From: Brevibacillus invocatus | GTDB taxonomy: Bacteria > Bacillota > Bacilli > Brevibacillales > Brevibacillaceae | Assembly (NCBI RefSeq): GCF_003710915.1 | Contig: NZ_RHHR01000010.1 | Span: forward strand, 248,001 to 312,000 | Reading direction: 5' to 3' | Length of the DNA stretch: 64,000 bases | Part shown: in pieces, positions 8,330-17,228 of the stretch | Layout: every line of letters begins with the position of its first letter | Numbering within the stretch: the first letter of the stretch is position 1 | Made by a program: the position numbers and the translations under genes | Notes under the pieces: model-generated | Database searches by the model: none | What the model was told of the DNA's origin: nothing | Seen by the model: the letters and a program-made list of their open reading frames with translations, nothing else

Positions 8330-8467
8330 CATTTGGTAGTCGGAAAATAGCCAAGCGACACCTTCCGTGCCACTTCGTGCATATTCGCATAGCCTGTCGA
8401 TTTCCCGAACAGAAAAGGAGAGGAATGTTATTCACTGTCAAATTATGCGCTTTCCCAGGAAAAGTTC

Positions 8468-9366
8468 TTAGTTCATCTCTTTCAATCGCTTGTGAATCCA
8501 GATCGCTGCCTGTGCGCCATCTCCCATCGCAATGCTCACTTGCTGCGAATGATTGACCAGATCTCCCACCGCCCAGATATGTGGATGATCCGTTTCTTTG
8601 GTGCGGGGATTGACCAGCACATGACCTTTTTCAGTGAAACGGACGCGCGTTCCTTGCAGCAGCTGTGATTGGACTTGCGCACCCGGAAAAGCCAAAAACG
8701 CTCTGTTCACTTGCATACGTCGATGAGAAGCGAGAAGGATCTCTTGCAGCTCGCCATTCTGATGAATCATCTGCTCGACGCTGTCATCCAGATAGGCAAT
8801 ATTGGGAGCTCAGCCACCTGAGCAGGTGTCAGGTTCGAGCCTGTATGGTTGATGACGAGCATACGCGGAGTAAAATAAGAGAGATCTCGCGTCATCTTCA
8901 ACGCATGCTGACCTTCCCCGATAATTGCTGTATATGTATTTACCGATTCGTACCCGTCACAATCTGGGCATAGAAAAACGGAGGTACCCAAGCATTCCCG
9001 AACCCCTGGAAAATCAGGAAAGGGATCCCGAATGCCCGTTGCCATAACCAAGGTATGCGCATGCAACGGGGCCTCTTCTTCCTTCATCCACACCTGAAAG
9101 CCTTTGGCTTCACACGGCACAACCTTTATTACCTCTTCTTCTTTGAAAACCGCTCCGTACTGCTTGGCTTGCTTCATTCCGACCTGGCGCAAGGTCTCTC
9201 CGCTGATTCGATCCGGATGGCCCAAGATATTGCGATACCCTTTGGCTACGGAGGATCTTCCCCCCGGCAAATCGACCACAATTACCTTTCGCAAGCATCT
9301 GGACAGTTGAATTGCTGTTTGTAATCCTGCTATTCCCCCACCGATGATGATGGTGTCGTATTTCAT
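8468..9366 (-). pseudogene. Frameshifted NAD(P)/FAD-dependent oxidoreductase (thioredoxin reductase-like)
   Basis: Two minus-strand frames together encode one protein of about 299 residues. The upstream part (9366-8767) has the FAD-binding GGGIAG at 9-14, an ATGIRDP motif, and a CPDC pair at Cys133/Cys136 that would be the redox disulfide. The downstream part (to 8468) has the second flavin motif WAVGDL and the family C-terminus. They meet near 8800-8815: the lower frame, read further upstream, gives IAYLDDSVEQM, which continues the upstream domain if one base is restored in the run around ctcccaat. The stop of the first frame overlaps an ATG (ATGA, 8767-8770), but the second half cannot fold alone. 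This is either a real inactivation or a one-base sequence error. Confidence 0.75.
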
Positions 9367-9427
9367 TGGTTATCGCCACCCTGTCGCCATGGTTTCTCCA
9401 TAGCTTCTCCGAGACAGGCGACATCCA

Positions 9428-10051
9428 TTACTTCGACAGTGGAATGATGACGACGTTCCCCGTTGTAAGCTGGGCATCGGCGGCTAATCCATTATATCGG
9501 GCGATACGGGATACACCAGAATTGTTGCCGTAGTATTTCCGAGACAGCTTGAACAGCGTGTCCCCCTTTTCGACCACATGTCTGACTGTTTTGGGTTGTT
9601 CACTGGATGTTTGTGTCTCTGATGCAACCGGAGCCGGAGCTGCTGGCTCCTGTGTAGCTGTCTGTGGTGTTGGTACCGCTAGTACGGGCGTAGATGGCTG
9701 CGGGGCAGGAGCTACAACGGGTACAGCAGGTTTTGCTTCTGCCTTTGGTTCCGTACTTTCCGCATTCGTTGGTGGAGGTGCTTCATTAGATGGTTGCGGA
9801 GATGTCGTGGGTGTCTGGCCTTGATTTCCTGGGGTTGTTTCCGCGCTTGAGCTGTCCGGTATGCTCGAGGCTACCGATTGTATTGGATTCGCATTCTTCG
9901 CTTGATACAATTCCAATCCGATCAATCCGAAAAAAAGAGTTCCAAACAATATTAATCCGCCTTGAATGATCCGCTTCAACGAAACCTTCTGCTTTTTTCG
10001 CTGAATGGCTCGGGAGCGGCGCGGTGGCAATCCATCCTGTCCTTCTCTCAC
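9428..10051 (-). CDS. Membrane-anchored LysM-domain protein (YpbE-like)
   Basis: This 207-residue protein has a basic cytoplasmic N-terminus (RRSRAIQRKKQK), one membrane segment (about 29-49), a long Ser/Pro/Ala/Glu-rich linker (about 55-150) and a single C-terminal LysM domain (about 157-204, with GDTLFKLSRKYYG). It should sit in the membrane and bind peptidoglycan. I choose the GTG at 10051 because it overlaps the upstream stop as GTGA and has GGGGGAGGAAG just before it; the ATG at 10072 is the alternative. Position and design match B. subtilis YpbE. No catalytic domain is present. Confidence 0.82.
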   Translation of the reverse strand: MREGQDGLPPRRSRAIQRKKQKVSLKRIIQGGLILFGTLFFGLIGLELYQAKNANPIQSVASSIPDSSSAETTPGNQGQTPTTSPQPSNEAPPPTNAESTEPKAEAKPAVPVVAPAPQPSTPVLAVPTPQTATQEPAAPAPVASETQTSSEQPKTVRHVVEKGDTLFKLSRKYYGNNSGVSRIARYNGLAADAQLTTGNVVIIPLSK

Positions 10052-10629
10052 TCTTCCTCCCCCTTTCCGCATCTCAACATGTATTGTAGATAGAAGGCAA
10101 GTGTCATATCGATGATGATGTGTGCCGCAATCGGTAGCCAAAGAGTGCCTTCCGCATCGAATAGCTCACCCAAAAGCCAGCTAGTTGCAAACACACTGGC
10201 TATCAATAGTGGCTTACGCAAATATCGGATGTGTACCATTGTAAATATGACACTCGTCCAAAGATTTCCTGCAAACGGCTGAATGACACCTCGAAACAGC
10301 CATTCCTCGCTGAAGCCTACCACGAAACAGACAAGTACAGTCATCACGAATGAGAGTTGACCAAACAGCTGTTCATTGATGTTTCCATCATCTTGCCAGC
10401 GCTTAGGTAAACAGTGTTCCATATAGATACTTAAGGCGATCACAAGGGCTGCCACAATCGCTGCCCATCCCAATCCTGACTTACTCGGCAATGAAAACAT
10501 TGCAAGGGTGGATTCCCAGCCATGTAAAAAAAGGCTGCATGTCGCTGCAATCCCCAAGATGACTCCTTGTGTCAGCCAGAGATTCAGCAGCAATGTGGCT
10601 AAATCCATCTCTTGCCTGAGATCCTTCAA
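10048..10629 (-). CDS. CPBP-family intramembrane (CAAX-type) protease, YpbD-like
   Basis: This 193-residue polytopic membrane protein carries the CPBP/ABI glutamate-protease motifs: EEWLFRG (about 108-114), a histidine in FTMVHI, and a third motif AAHIIID near the C-terminus. The family includes prenyl-protein CAAX proteases and bacteriocin-immunity-like proteins; bacterial substrates are mostly unknown. It is followed by the LysM gene with a GTGA overlap and preceded 16 bases upstream by recS, as ypbD is in B. subtilis, so these genes are likely one operon. Confidence 0.87.
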   Translation of the reverse strand: MKDLRQEMDLATLLLNLWLTQGVILGIAATCSLFLHGWESTLAMFSLPSKSGLGWAAIVAALVIALSIYMEHCLPKRWQDDGNINEQLFGQLSFVMTVLVCFVVGFSEEWLFRGVIQPFAGNLWTSVIFTMVHIRYLRKPLLIASVFATSWLLGELFDAEGTLWLPIAAHIIIDMTLAFYLQYMLRCGKGEEE

Positions 10630-10645
10630 AGTGAAACCTCCTTAC

Positions 10646-12169
10646 TCACTTCGGCAAAAGCACGGACAACGCCTGCAACAAATCCCAGTTCTTTTCCTGG
10701 GATTCTTTCGTCCAGGCGACCTCTTCTGCCTCATAAACCCTTCGATTCAATCCGCAACTGCTGCAGCATTGCAGGGTAAAGCCAGCCGCCGAGTCCCCAA
10801 AATAGTGATTGATGCGTTTGCGCAAACACACTTCCCGCTCCTGGACGTAGTCAAGCATCTCTGCCAGCTTTTGCTGTTTCAAGCGTTTTCGTACCTCCAG
10901 CTCCCGCATTATGGCATCCCCACAATCTCGGAGCGCATCAGGTTCCATCGAAGCTACTGCTTCACTTCTTGACGGGATGCCCACTCTTTCCGCGTAAAAA
11001 AGCAGAAGCTCCGCCATATCTTGGGTCATGTCAATGGAAGCAAGCATCTCAGTCGTAAAGGGTTCCCCCTTCAAAAGCAGTTCAGTAAACTGCTGTAGCT
11101 GCTGTCGGTTCGGATACTCCCTCTCCATCATGTGCTGATGAATCTGGACATCGTCCCAAACGTAAAAAAGGGCCGCATATCCCGGTTTTCCGTCACGGCC
11201 TACCCGGCCAATTTCCTGGGCATACGCTTCCAAACTCGCGGGCATCTGGTAGTGAATCACAAAGCGGATATCCGATTTGTCGATCCCCATCCCGAATGCA
11301 TTGGTCGCGACGATGATCTCCAGTTCACCTGCTAAAAACTGCGCCTGAATCATCATACGTTCCATACTGTTCATTCCACCGTGGTATCCGTGAACGCTAC
11401 GTTTTCCCTCCAGCTGATAGGAGGCTACCAGGACGTCTACAGCTTGTCTAGTACTGCAATAAACGATTCCAGGGCCTGTTAGTCGATCCATCAGCTGCAG
11501 GACCTGTAGGCGCCGTTCTGATTCTCCTGGGACGGCTATGCGTTCAATAGCAATATTGTCCCGATTTAAAGGCTGTTGAACGATGTGTTCAGGCTTAATG
11601 CCAAGGAGTTCGCATATTTCTTTCTGTACGGCCGAGGTGGCGGTGGCAGTCACCGCAAGTACAGGTGGCTTCCCAAGCTTCTCAATCACCTCAGGCAGCC
11701 TCAAGTAATCGGTTCGGAAGTCATGTCCCCACTGTGAGATGCAATGGGCTTCATCCACGGCAATCAGCGCGACACCCACACGTCTTAGGACCGTCTGGAT
11801 ATAAGGCTGTTGCAGCTTCTCAGGTGATATATAGAGCAGCTTGTATGTTCCACGTTCTATTTCTCTTAGAATTTCGCGTGCATCACGCTGGTCCAGCGTA
11901 CTGTTCAAGTAAGTAGCCGGTATCCGTCGTATGGCGCGTAGTTGCTGCACCTGATCCATCATCAAAGAGATCAACGGGGAAATCACCACTGTAATGCCCG
12001 GCAACAACATGGCTGGCAATTGGTAGGTGATCGATTTCCCGCCCCCTGTAGCAAGCATGCCTAGCACACTCTCGCCCCTCATCACGTATTGGATCACTTC
12101 CAGCTGCCCTGGACGAAATGACGGGTAGCCAAAATGCTTGTGCAGTTGTTCTTCTAATCCTTCTTTCAC
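10646..12169 (-). CDS. recS: RecQ-family ATP-dependent DNA helicase (RecS)
   Basis: This 507-residue superfamily 2 helicase shows Walker A (ATGGGKS, 40-46), the DEAH box (Asp139-His142 within VDEAHCISQWGHDF), motif III (AVTATAT) and motif VI (QEIGRVGRDG), followed by a short zinc-binding region with four cysteines (CLRK...CCSSC). RecQ helicases unwind DNA 3'-5' in recombination and repair. It is short and lacks an HRDC domain, like B. subtilis RecS (YpbC). The GTG start overlaps the upstream gene's stop (GTGA, 12166-12169), so translation is probably coupled to the YpbB-like protein, which may supply a missing accessory domain. Confidence 0.93.
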   Translation of the reverse strand: MKEGLEEQLHKHFGYPSFRPGQLEVIQYVMRGESVLGMLATGGGKSITYQLPAMLLPGITVVISPLISLMMDQVQQLRAIRRIPATYLNSTLDQRDAREILREIERGTYKLLYISPEKLQQPYIQTVLRRVGVALIAVDEAHCISQWGHDFRTDYLRLPEVIEKLGKPPVLAVTATATSAVQKEICELLGIKPEHIVQQPLNRDNIAIERIAVPGESERRLQVLQLMDRLTGPGIVYCSTRQAVDVLVASYQLEGKRSVHGYHGGMNSMERMMIQAQFLAGELEIIVATNAFGMGIDKSDIRFVIHYQMPASLEAYAQEIGRVGRDGKPGYAALFYVWDDVQIHQHMMEREYPNRQQLQQFTELLLKGEPFTTEMLASIDMTQDMAELLLFYAERVGIPSRSEAVASMEPDALRDCGDAIMRELEVRKRLKQQKLAEMLDYVQEREVCLRKRINHYFGDSAAGFTLQCCSSCGLNRRVYEAEEVAWTKESQEKNWDLLQALSVLLPK

Positions 12170-13290
12170 GGCGCACTTTCCCCCTGTCTTTGGGCCAAAG
12201 CCAGACGGATTTGTAAGTAAGAAACGTCTTTTCCCAGATGATCCTTTATCATGCGCAGTCTGCTTGTCCCCAGCTTTTCGCTCGCACTGACGATCTCGGC
12301 TGCCTGATTAGCATGCAGGTAATCGGAGCAATCCCATTCACGGCAGCGAAGGGCCATTTCCACGAGATGGTCTTCAACGGTGCTCACTTTGATTCCCCTC
12401 AACTTGGCGATCTTGTCTTTTTGATACCCTCGTTTAATCAGCGCATAGGTCCTGGAGGCACTTTCACTCAACCTTGGATCTCCATTTTCCGGGTCATGGA
12501 TCTGAACCAATGCATGTAGATAGGGAAACTGTTCCTTTTCTTGATGCAATCGCTGAATCGAGGAAACCAAACCAAAGCGGAAAAGCACGTGTAGATAAAA
12601 CTTTGACTCTCCTTGCTGCATGGCAAGCTGTCCGAGTGTTTTACCAGTTTGTGCAGCACCGGACAACTGGGCGACCATCAGTCTTTGCACCTGGGCAGGG
12701 AAAGGGGCCCACAAAGCGTACAGCTCGTCAGCTAAATGATTCTTCCAGCCTGATCTGACACGCGAATCCCCTACCTGCATTTTGACCCATTGCTGAATCC
12801 GTCTGTCCGACACAACTGGTATGAAATTCATACTCGCAGCAGCCATTTGCGAAATCGTCTGTACCAATAGATGAAGGCGTTGCCAGAATAGCTCAGTATT
12901 GTACGTGAGAGACGACTGATTGAACGGCGCTAACCAGAGGTGCATCTGATACATGCCAAACTGCTCACGGGCAAAGTGCAGTCCAGTAGCAGTAACCGCA
13001 AAGGTAGGCTTCCTGCCCCCTCCTGCCCCCTCTATTTCCACGATCAGCTTGCGTTGCAACAAATTCGAAACAATTTTATCCCAATTCTCTTTTGAAAGTT
13101 GCGGAAACAACCGATAATACGGATAAAGGCTGTACAAATGGACATCCTGCAGGGTTTGATTTGCTTTTCGACCGCGCAGGATGTAATAGGCTGCCTGCAG
13201 CGTACGCTCGTTGGCGAGAGGAATCATGGCGTTCAACGCAACAGCAAGAAGAAAATCTTGTTCCTGTGCTCCATTGTTCCGACTATTCAT
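12166..13290 (-). CDS. ypbB: Helix-turn-helix protein YpbB
   Basis: This 374-residue protein is the partner gene upstream of recS. Its N-terminal part (about 15-110) resembles a winged-helix region with KLSKENWDKIVSNLLQRK-like helices, and the C-terminal third carries a helix-turn-helix (about 285-330, RGYQKDKIAKLRGIKVSTVEDHL) of the kind associated with RecQ C-terminal domains. I infer that it works together with RecS on DNA. B. subtilis ypbB is uncharacterised. The gene begins the recS operon, and its stop overlaps the recS start by four bases. Confidence 0.8.
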   Translation of the reverse strand: MNSRNNGAQEQDFLLAVALNAMIPLANERTLQAAYYILRGRKANQTLQDVHLYSLYPYYRLFPQLSKENWDKIVSNLLQRKLIVEIEGAGGGRKPTFAVTATGLHFAREQFGMYQMHLWLAPFNQSSLTYNTELFWQRLHLLVQTISQMAAASMNFIPVVSDRRIQQWVKMQVGDSRVRSGWKNHLADELYALWAPFPAQVQRLMVAQLSGAAQTGKTLGQLAMQQGESKFYLHVLFRFGLVSSIQRLHQEKEQFPYLHALVQIHDPENGDPRLSESASRTYALIKRGYQKDKIAKLRGIKVSTVEDHLVEMALRCREWDCSDYLHANQAAEIVSASEKLGTSRLRMIKDHLGKDVSYLQIRLALAQRQGESAP

Positions 13291-13403
13291 TGTTACTCCT
13301 TTATTTTTTCTCTATGCGATCAGCGCCTACTTAGCTATACTCTTGATAGCATGCATGGACAAAGATCGACAATTATTCGCTGTAATGTGGCTGGGGGATT
13401 TCT

Positions 13404-14321
13404 ATGACAAAACGATTAAAAAAAACAGAATTTATGATGGCGTATATGATCATCATAACACTTGCATGTACCATTGGTGGATTTTTTTTCGGTGCCCACT
13501 ATATGAAGTCAAAAATGGAAGCTGCACAAGTAGCCGAGCTGGAGGCTAAAGCACAAGAGGCAGAAAAGGAACGTCTGTTGCGGGAGCAAAAACTTTACAG
13601 CGAGCAGGACTTCATCCGTTTTTACTACGCCGTTTACGCTCCCGTACTGGATTTGAAAAAAGCGCATTTCGACTCGATGGAGCAATGGGATCAGCTGGAG
13701 AAGAAAGCGCAAGAACAAGCTCTCAAGCAGTTGAGCAAGACGGCAGAGGGTACATTAAAAGCCGTAGAAAAAGGCTTGCCTATTCCTGGATCTCCTCTGC
13801 TGCTTGAAGCACAAAGCCAGTTCAAGGACAGTGTGCGGGCTTATTTGGATAGTATGGAGCAAGTCAGATCTGATCAGAATAGTAATGCCTTAACGCCTGG
13901 AGATATTTCCGCTCGTATGACACCTTTCCACAACAGCTGGTTGAAGGCTCAGGAATTGGTTTACCAATCGTTTGCTACATGGGAGTCTGCTTACGTCCTG
14001 CATCAGCCGCTGCCACAGGCCTTACCAGAAAAAATCACGGTAGAACAGTGGAAGTCATATCCTTTTCACTATAGGACTTATGTGACAGCCGTAACGATGT
14101 CCAAGGAACACCAATGGAAGGCGTTCAACCCTGAAGATTTGACTGCTCGCCTCGATAGCTTGCTTTCTTCTGGTGATACCACCTCCTTGGGAATTCAAGA
14201 TGTAAACGGTGCCGTCCGGTTGTTGTACGCAACCGATGCGACCCATCCAGGGGATTTTAAACAATTGCAAGCCCGTATGTACACGGAATTGAAAACTCCT
14301 GAAGTACCTCTTTTTAAGTAG
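13404..14321 (+). CDS. Unknown single-pass membrane protein with coiled-coil segment
   Basis: This 305-residue protein starts with a short basic segment, one membrane helix (about 11-32, rich in Ile/Gly/Phe) and then a predicted coiled coil (about 35-66, AAQVAELEAKAQEAEKERLL-like heptads). The rest (67-305) is a soluble, probably helical, extracytoplasmic region without cysteines. I recognise no domain or family. The start ATG follows GGGGGA at suitable distance. It lies between the divergent ypbB and the codirectional ferredoxin gene. It is probably a lineage-specific cell-envelope protein; no function can be proposed. Confidence 0.75.
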   Translation: MTKRLKKTEFMMAYMIIITLACTIGGFFFGAHYMKSKMEAAQVAELEAKAQEAEKERLLREQKLYSEQDFIRFYYAVYAPVLDLKKAHFDSMEQWDQLEKKAQEQALKQLSKTAEGTLKAVEKGLPIPGSPLLLEAQSQFKDSVRAYLDSMEQVRSDQNSNALTPGDISARMTPFHNSWLKAQELVYQSFATWESAYVLHQPLPQALPEKITVEQWKSYPFHYRTYVTAVTMSKEHQWKAFNPEDLTARLDSLLSSGDTTSLGIQDVNGAVRLLYATDATHPGDFKQLQARMYTELKTPEVPLFK

Positions 14322-14339
14322 AGTACATTTTTAGATTGA

Positions 14340-14627
<288 letters not shown>

Positions 14628-14645
14628 TTGTCAACTTACCCAACG

Positions 14646-14679
14646 CCTCTCAAGCCTTTGCGCCTGAGAGGTTTTCCTT
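14646..14679 (+). terminator. Terminator of the ferredoxin gene
   Basis: CCTCTCA pairs with TGAGAGG across a twelve-base loop and is followed by TTTTCCTTT. Confidence 0.8.
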
Positions 14680-14693
14680 TGCCCTCCCCTGCT

Positions 14694-14721
14694 TGCAATT
14701 CGAATTCAAAGAGGTATAATA
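14694..14721 (+). promoter_or_regulatory. Sigma-A promoter upstream of the serA leader (P1)
   Basis: TTGCAA (14694-14699) and a perfect TATAAT (14716-14721) are 16 bases apart. Predicted transcription start is near 14728, inside a PurR-like box. The next gene on this strand is serA, some 800 bases away. Confidence 0.55.
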
Positions 14722-14725
14722 AGCA

Positions 14726-14791
14726 AAAACCGAACATTCTATTTCGTTTTTTTCGTTTTTTAGTTGATCAATCTCTTAATGTTCGTGTTTT
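14726..14791 (+). promoter_or_regulatory. PurR-like operator
   Basis: Bases 14726-14738 (AAAACCGAACATT) match the published B. subtilis PurBox consensus AWWWCCGAACWWT at every position. Seventeen bases past its CGAA core lies an inverted TTCG (14752-14755), the arrangement expected of a weaker second box, and another inverted copy (AATGTTCGTGTTTT) lies at 14778-14791. The operator overlaps the predicted start of promoter P1. PurR represses purine and one-carbon genes when PRPP is low; control of serA here is an inference. Confidence 0.45.
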
Positions 14792-14889
14792 AGTGCTTTT
14801 TCGGATTCTTTCTATTATAAAATACCCCTCTATTCACGAACGATAGATTACTTTTTTTTGACAATGTTCATTTTTTCGCTTTTTTATGC

Positions 14890-14919
14890 TTGACGTCCTT
14901 GGATGGCTCGTGTTATCGT
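14890..14919 (+). promoter_or_regulatory. Sigma-A promoter of the T-box leader (P2)
   Basis: TTGACG (14890-14895) is followed after 18 bases by TATCGT (14914-14919) with a TG dinucleotide just upstream (extended -10). Transcription would begin about 20 bases before T-box stem I. Confidence 0.55.
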
Positions 14920-14939
14920 AAGGTCACATCAAACGAAAC

Positions 14940-15237
14940 ATCCATAAACAAACAACGATGACGAAGATACGCTGTGTCTTGGAAACCCTCAGAGAGCCGA
15001 TGGTAGCTGCGAATCGGCGGTTCCACACACAGATAAGCACTTTAGAGTTGTTGCGCTGAACCGATTTTTCAATCCAGTAGGCGCGAACGGTAGATCCGTT
15101 ATCTCTACAGGTCACGTACCTGGCAAGGCTCTTCTTTGAGAAAAGAAGGGCGAATGAGGGTGGCACCGCGAAGCAAGCCTCTCGTCCCTCACTGTTCTGT
15201 AATAGGAGCAGTGTGAGAACGGGAGGTTTTTTTATAT
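14940..15237 (+). promoter_or_regulatory. Serine T-box riboswitch of serA
   Basis: The leader carries the T-box signature AGGGTGGCACCGCG at 15157-15170; its TGGC is the bulge that pairs with uncharged tRNA ends. Stem I can be drawn with an AGAGAG/GCTGCGAA distal region (about 14991-15014), GGAAACC pairing with GGTTCC, GCTGTGT pairing with ACACA, and AACAAC pairing with GTTGTT. The exposed specifier between these arms reads AGC (15036-15038), a serine codon. A terminator (CCTCTCGT... with ...ACGGGAGG and seven T, about 15179-15237) follows. Uncharged tRNA-Ser should allow readthrough into serA, the first enzyme of serine synthesis. Confidence 0.92.
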
Positions 15238-15525
15238 TTATTCTCTTTGACCATGACCTGAAAGGAGAGACAGTCAGTTATCAGACCATCCGATTATCAA
15301 ACACCAAAACTGGGCATGAACTACCCAGCCGCTAATAGCTGTCGTCCTCATTTACGGTCGCACAAATGCCTTTTGTAAGCCTCATCGATTTGATGCATTC
15401 CAAACGGCAACGGTCTTATGGGTATCCCAGAATCACCCGAAATTCTTTTAAACTTTATCAAGTACACTGTCTTTCCTCTCTATCAGGGAAAGGCGTTCAA
15501 GATTACCAGGAGGTGCACATCGCAC
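15238..15525 (+). other. 288-base untranslated leader between T-box terminator and serA
   Basis: This stretch is unusually long for the end of a T-box leader. It contains a small hairpin (CTGGG...CCCAG, about 15309-15327) and a 20-codon frame starting ATG at about 15316 without a convincing ribosome site. I see no promoter or second riboswitch that I can name. Confidence 0.4.
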
Positions 15526-17109
15526 ATGTATAAAGTTCTTATTACTGATCCACTTAGCGAATTTGGTATCCAACAGCTGCTAGATGCTTCTGACGTTGAA
15601 GTCGTACGCAAAGCGAATCTCTCCCCTTCTGATCTTCTCGACATTATCGGGGATTATGATGCCTTGCTGGTTCGCAGCCAGACTCAGGTAACAGCGGACG
15701 TATTCGCAGCTGGAAAAAACCTGAAGGCCGTTGGACGCGCCGGAGTTGGCGTAGACAACATCGACATTAACGCTGCTACCCAGGCTGGGGTTCCTGTCAT
15801 CAATGCTCCGGACGGTAACACCATCTCCACTGCTGAGCATTCCTTCGCGATGCTGATGGCTGTGGCACGTAACATTCCTCAAGCACACAAAAAACTGACA
15901 GACGGCAATTGGGATCGCAAAAGCTTCCAGGGTGTTGAGTTGAACAAAAAAGTATTGGGTGTTATCGGAATGGGCCGTATCGGTACTGAAGTAGCCAAAC
16001 GTGCGAAAGCTTTCGGCATGACCGTACTCGGCTACGATCCTTTCCTGACCGAAGAACGCGCACAAAAGCTGGGTGTTACCAATGCATCCGTAGATGATAT
16101 TTGCCGTCAAGCTGACTTCATCACCGTTCATACACCGCTGACCAAAGAAACTCGCCATATCATCAGCTCTCGTGAATTTGCCAAAATGAAAGATGGCGTT
16201 CGCCTGATCAACTGCGCGCGCGGCGGAATCATCGATGAGAAAGCCCTGTATGAAGCGATCATGACGGGCAAGGTTGCAGGTGTGGCCCTTGACGTGTATG
16301 AAGAAGAACCACCAGTGGACAACCCGCTGATCGGCCTTCCACAAGTCATCAGCACTCCTCACCTGGGTGCATCTACTGTAGAAGCGCAAGAAAACGTAGC
16401 TGTTGACGTATCGGAAGAAATCCTGAAGGTGCTGCGTGGACAACCATTCAAAAATGCTGTGAACCTGCCTTCCATTCCGGCTGACGTGATGGAAAAAGTA
16501 CAGCCTTACTTCACACTAGGAGAAAAACTTGGGCATTTCCTGGCTCAAGTAACGGTTGGGTCCATTTCCGAGATCGAGATCAAATACAGCGGCGAGCTCA
16601 CTGATGTCGATACATCGCCTTTGACTCGTACGGTATTAAAAGGCGTACTCTCCTTCCGTCTGGGTGAAGAAGTAAACTACGTCAATGCACCAATCCTGGC
16701 AAAAGCTCGTGACATCACCGTAACCGAGCGCAAGGCTACACAAAACCGCGGGTTCACCAACCTCTTGACTGTGTCTCTGAAAACCTCTCAGGAGACTCGT
16801 ACAGTCGCAGGGACTCGTCTGAATGGGTATGGAGCTCGCATCGTGAAGATTGACGATTACGCGATCGACGTGGCTCCAGAGGGCTACCTCCTCTATGTTC
16901 ACCACAACGATCGTCCAGGTGTTATCGGCCGTGTAGGCTCTATCCTGGGAACGAACGATGTCAACATCGCGACCATGCAGGTAGGACGACGCGATATTGG
17001 GGGCGACGCAATCATGATGCTGTCTGTAGATAAGCCTCTGACCGCCGAGCTCTTGGATACAATGGGTGAATTGCCTGAAGTAAAAAGTGTAACGCAAATT
17101 GAACTGTAA
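15526..17109 (+). CDS. serA: D-3-phosphoglycerate dehydrogenase
   Basis: This 527-residue NAD-dependent enzyme oxidises 3-phosphoglycerate to 3-phosphohydroxypyruvate, the first step of serine synthesis. It shows the 2-hydroxyacid dehydrogenase fold with the dinucleotide motif GMGRIGTEVA (about 145-155), the catalytic Arg in NCARGGIIDE, the Glu in YEEEPP and the His in TPHLGAST. An intervening domain and a C-terminal ACT domain (about 455-527, LLYVHHNDRPGVIG) give the long, serine-sensitive form. The start at 15526 has AGGAGGTG upstream; in-frame codons further up lie in the leader and lack similarity. It is controlled by the serine T-box and ended by its own terminator. Confidence 0.96.
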   Translation: MYKVLITDPLSEFGIQQLLDASDVEVVRKANLSPSDLLDIIGDYDALLVRSQTQVTADVFAAGKNLKAVGRAGVGVDNIDINAATQAGVPVINAPDGNTISTAEHSFAMLMAVARNIPQAHKKLTDGNWDRKSFQGVELNKKVLGVIGMGRIGTEVAKRAKAFGMTVLGYDPFLTEERAQKLGVTNASVDDICRQADFITVHTPLTKETRHIISSREFAKMKDGVRLINCARGGIIDEKALYEAIMTGKVAGVALDVYEEEPPVDNPLIGLPQVISTPHLGASTVEAQENVAVDVSEEILKVLRGQPFKNAVNLPSIPADVMEKVQPYFTLGEKLGHFLAQVTVGSISEIEIKYSGELTDVDTSPLTRTVLKGVLSFRLGEEVNYVNAPILAKARDITVTERKATQNRGFTNLLTVSLKTSQETRTVAGTRLNGYGARIVKIDDYAIDVAPEGYLLYVHHNDRPGVIGRVGSILGTNDVNIATMQVGRRDIGGDAIMMLSVDKPLTAELLDTMGELPEVKSVTQIEL

Positions 17110-17133
17110 AAATAAATGCCATGCATGACTCCA

Positions 17134-17167
17134 AGGATCCGGTCTTCTACCGGGTCCTCTTTTTTTA
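17134..17167 (+). terminator. Terminator of serA
   Basis: AGGATCCGGT pairs with ACCGGGTCCT across five bases and is followed by CTTTTTTT. Confidence 0.85.
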
Positions 17168-17228
17168 TTGGTTGATTCTTCCTCTATGGCGTGTTTATAT
17201 AATAAGAGAAAAAAAGGAAGTGACTCAT

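Noticed and set aside
8425-8556. A 43-codon plus-strand frame with AAAAGGAGAGG before its ATG
   Set aside because: The ribosome site is good, but most of the frame is antisense to the conserved end of the reductase gene and the peptide has no feature. I keep it only as a note.
15316-15378. A 20-codon frame in the serA leader as a regulatory peptide
   Set aside because: It has no ribosome site and only one serine-codon cluster; the T-box already explains serine control.
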